Both the position numbers and the translations under genes were made by a program. A stretch of DNA of 18,180 nucleotides from Smittium culicis (Eukaryota > Kickxellomycota > Harpellomycetes > Harpellales > Legeriomycetaceae): NCBI GenBank assembly GCA_001970855.1, contig LSSN01002245.1, forward strand, positions 1 through 18,180. Reading direction: 5' to 3'. This document shows, in pieces, positions 14,998 to 18,180 of the stretch; the first letter of the stretch is position 1, and every line of letters begins with the position of its first letter. The notes below the pieces were generated by a model that worked only from the letters and a program-made list of their open reading frames with translations, did not search any database and was not told the DNA's origin.

Positions 14998-17900
14998 TAA
15001 TATAAATTTTCACGGTTATTATAAAATAATTACTATACTCTAGAAATCATAAATATGTAATTTACGCAATTTCAGATATTATTAAAACGGCACTAGCAAA
15101 TTTCAAAGTTTAAATTTGAAATATCAGGTATACTTGATTTCATTGTTTTAACTAATAGAAAATACGTAATACTATTACATGATTAATATAAAATTTTAAA
15201 AATAATATTTTGACAGAATAATTTTTTTTTTCTCAGGAAGATTTATTTCAGCATATATAAAAAATAATTTTTTTAATTTTAAAATCATAAATCATAAATT
15301 TATATAAATGGATTTTTTTATCACCCAAAATATAGCTTAAATTTTTGGTATTTAATTAGACAAAAGATAAAAATCACTTTAAATCTAGAACTTATTGTGA
15401 ATAATCGTAGAAAAAATAAATTAAAATTTTGTTTTTTATTAATTAAAAAAACATTTTTTTGGTCTAAAGAATACTTTACTTTAAAAAAAACAAGTATTAT
15501 AAATTTAAATAGAATCTTTTATACTTTTTTAATTTATACTTATTTAATAAATAAATATAATTTCTATTGTATATTAGGTAATTATGTTTCCAAATCTTGA
15601 ATTGATATCCTCTAGGGATAGTCTTTGAATTAAAATGTGTAATAAAATGATAATCGATTGAATATTTCATATTATTTATACAAGTTTTTCGTCATATAAT
15701 GTAATCGATCATTTATTTAAATAGTATCAAAAATGAAATCTCTATGCATATTAAAAATAATTTTCTGAATGATTTTAATCTTAATGAAATAAAAAAAAAA
15801 ATTAGTAATTAATCAAGTATAATTATAAATTTTTACTAAATTTATTGAAATTAAGCACAAAAAATTTTTCTCGGATCTATAAAAAATAAGCGTGCAAAAA
15901 TAAAATTTTAGAATATAATCACTTTAATAAAATTTCAGATTAAATCATAAATCAATAAAACTTGCTTATTTTTTATCATTTTAAATTAATTTTAAACAAT
16001 TAATATATTAAGAATTAAATTTTGACATTCTAAAATAATTTCAATTTCTAACTAATACTATTAATACCATTAACTATAATAGGATTTAAATAATATTATA
16101 ATCCTAGATTTTAATTACAGGGGTAAAATGTTTCGGATTATATAAAAAAACCAATTCAAAGGATAAACTTATTTAAATTTATATTCTTATAAAAATACTA
16201 GCCAGTTCATTAGTTTATTTTTTCTTGAGATTTGATATAAAAATATATTAAACTAAGCAGTTTTCCTTAAAGACATTGATTATATGATTTTTAGTCAATT
16301 TTTTCAAATAATATTAATAATAACATAAAATTAAAATTTTAAAAATTTTCTGATATTGAAAGAAATAAGATAATAATTAATTATGCATATTTATTAAACT
16401 TTGTGGTTAATGCGAATAAATAGAATAGGATTTAGTTTTAATTAAAAATTAATTTATACTACATTTGTTGCTAGAAGAAAGCTAACATGTATTATTAGAA
16501 ATCTAAATGAGTTTGAATATTCATATAATTATACATATATATTATGCCTATAATCGAATTTTAGAATCAAATAAATATTTAAAATTATCATTGCCTAAAT
16601 TTTTTCATTTCTAAATAAAGGATAATTAACTAAGCGACATTCATTTTGGGCACTTTTATCAAAATAAGCATAAAAATGAATTTTCTGGATATAAATACAA
16701 TTATCAAAAATAAAAGATCTAATTATCACAATTATAATAAAATTCATCGATTTTTAGCGTGTTGATATTATCAATAAACATAAGAAATATATATTTTAGT
16801 ATCAAATTTAAATAATTAAATGTTGCAAAAATTAAAATTATAGAAATATTTATACTTTTAAAAGATAGATTATCAGATACTTCAATAAAATATTTTGAAA
16901 ATACTTTTTTATCATAAAATAGCACCAAATTAATGTTACTTTTTAATATAATAAAATTGATAATAATTCGATAAACTATTTGAAAATAAAATAATAAAAT
17001 AAAATTTAATAATTTATCTTGTTATATTTTTAACTGCTGGCAAATCAAAATTTATAGAAAAATTTTTTTTGATTACTTCATGGGATATTATTGATATATG
17101 ATGAAACCTTTACAATTTGAAAGATAAAAGTTTAATATATTTAAAAATATTGGTTAATGCTAAAAAAACATAAAATTTTTTTTGCTTAGTATAATTGTAT
17201 CACATTTGGATCAAAATTTTGTAAATTATATTATTTGAATTTATATAATACATTAATTTATTTTATTAAAAAATAGAAAATATTAGTTAAATAAAAAAAA
17301 TCGTTTCTTAAAAAATAAAGCAAATATTTAATACAATTATTACATATATTTCAAGAGATCTATGTTATTTATAAATTGTAAAATTAAATAAAATCAATTT
17401 ATATTTCGATTTAAAAAATATTATTTAGAAATCGATCATATCTTAAATTATAATTTTAATATTATGTATTTATAGTGAATTTAAACAATTTGGATCATAA
17501 TAGCCATAATAAAATTAGTCAGTAATAATAGATTCCGATTAATTCTTCAGCTTAGCTTTTTAAATTTAAAATTAATCCTGTTAAGTATTATTTTAGTAAA
17601 TTTATACTTATTTTTATAATGCTATCAATGAAAAATATAATTATAAATAACAAAAAACTTATATATTATTGTTTTTTTAAATAGCTTAAAATATTTAAGA
17701 GCTGAATTTCTTGATATGGATTATCAAGCGCGTATAATAGGTCATCGTATCTTGATGCTATCGGAAAAAGCAATAAAGCTTTCAAATCATAAAAATATTT
17801 GTACAAATATTCTAAATAATTCAATAATATTTATCGGATTAAAGCGATTTAAATTTATATATTTTAAAGTATTAATTAATTTTCATATAATCATAATATA

Positions 17901-18180
17901 TAAATTTTAAGTTTAATAGTTTTTATCGAATTATTAGACTTTAAAAAATTAAAATTAATAATGAATTCAATTCATAGAATTAAAAATAGCTAAAAATAAG
18001 TGTTATAATATACCATAAAAAATCTTGAGATTTATAAATGCTACTTTATTTTGGAATTTTATGAAATACTTTGGCCGCGATTTAAATTTTTAATTCTTTA
18101 TTTGATTAATACTAATAATTTAAAATTAAATTGGAATTCTCAAGACTTTATAAATTTAATATTTTTAGCTTCTATTGCTA
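14974..18180. other. Very AT-rich right flank without a supported gene
   Basis: About 3.2 kb at roughly 15-20% GC by eye, made of mixed A and T words with no strand asymmetry, no long tandem repeat and no splice-linked coding pattern. Open frames of 64-69 codons (15397-15600, 16719-16928, 17716-17910) show no motif. The one at 17716 starts with a less AT-biased 60-bp piece (MDYQARIIGHRILMLSEK) and then decays into AT-rich residues, so it could be a worn coding remnant. A centromeric, heterochromatic or degenerated transposon origin is possible but not shown. Confidence 0.6.

Noticed and set aside
17716..17910. Small gene of 64 codons in the right flank
   Set aside because: Only the first 20 or so codons look protein-like; the rest is AT-driven Ile/Asn/Phe/Lys. 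No splice sites or homologue recognised.
1..18180. tRNA genes, CRISPR arrays, integrated viral or transposon genes
   Set aside because: By eye I found no paired A/B boxes with cloverleaf arms, no spaced direct repeats of CRISPR type, and no reverse transcriptase, integrase or transposase motifs; a covariance-model scan was not possible.

Overview
The window looks like nuclear DNA from an ascomycete fungus, probably an early-diverging, yeast-like lineage. The reasons are small spliceosomal introns (mostly GTAAGT-type donors, some with CTAAC/CTAAT-like branch sites), a fungal Mdv1-type mitochondrial fission adaptor, and a uS12 protein of exactly the yeast length. CTG codons fall at conserved leucine positions (the VQLWDL and FDLRN blades of the WD40 gene), so the standard code applies and the CUG-Ser/Ala clades are unlikely. 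The lineage is inferred from the genes alone.

Layout: 1-2460 is AT-rich with no supported gene. A compact gene island covers about 2.5-14.5 kb: an R-SNARE (SNC1/2 type, minus), FYV6/NIP30 (plus), RPS23/uS12 (plus), a ThDP enzyme of the 2-hydroxyacyl-CoA lyase/oxalyl-CoA decarboxylase family with eight exons (minus), MDV1 (plus, two exons), and a candidate 53-residue two-exon gene (minus). From 13.5 to 14.58 kb there is promoter-like DNA with a TATA box whose downstream ORF runs straight into a ~390-bp array of an AT-only heptamer. From 14.97 kb to the end is very AT-rich DNA (about 15-20% GC by eye) without a convincing gene.

The genes are housekeeping functions and do not form one pathway: exocytic membrane fusion, second-step splicing, ribosomal decoding, acyl-CoA carbon-carbon cleavage, and mitochondrial division. 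I reconstructed most exons by joining splice sites that restore frame and family motifs. Introns sit very close to the start in three genes. In the SNARE gene the intron splits the ATG itself, and the unspliced RNA reads AUG-UAA at that spot, so splicing creates the start codon.

I see no new multi-gene system. The best leads are the splicing-created start codon, the orphan promoter abutting the heptamer array, the small minus-strand gene, the GC-rich last exon of the lyase gene with no visible peroxisomal targeting signal, and a strong strand asymmetry (G-poor, C-tract-rich sense strands) that tracks transcription direction.
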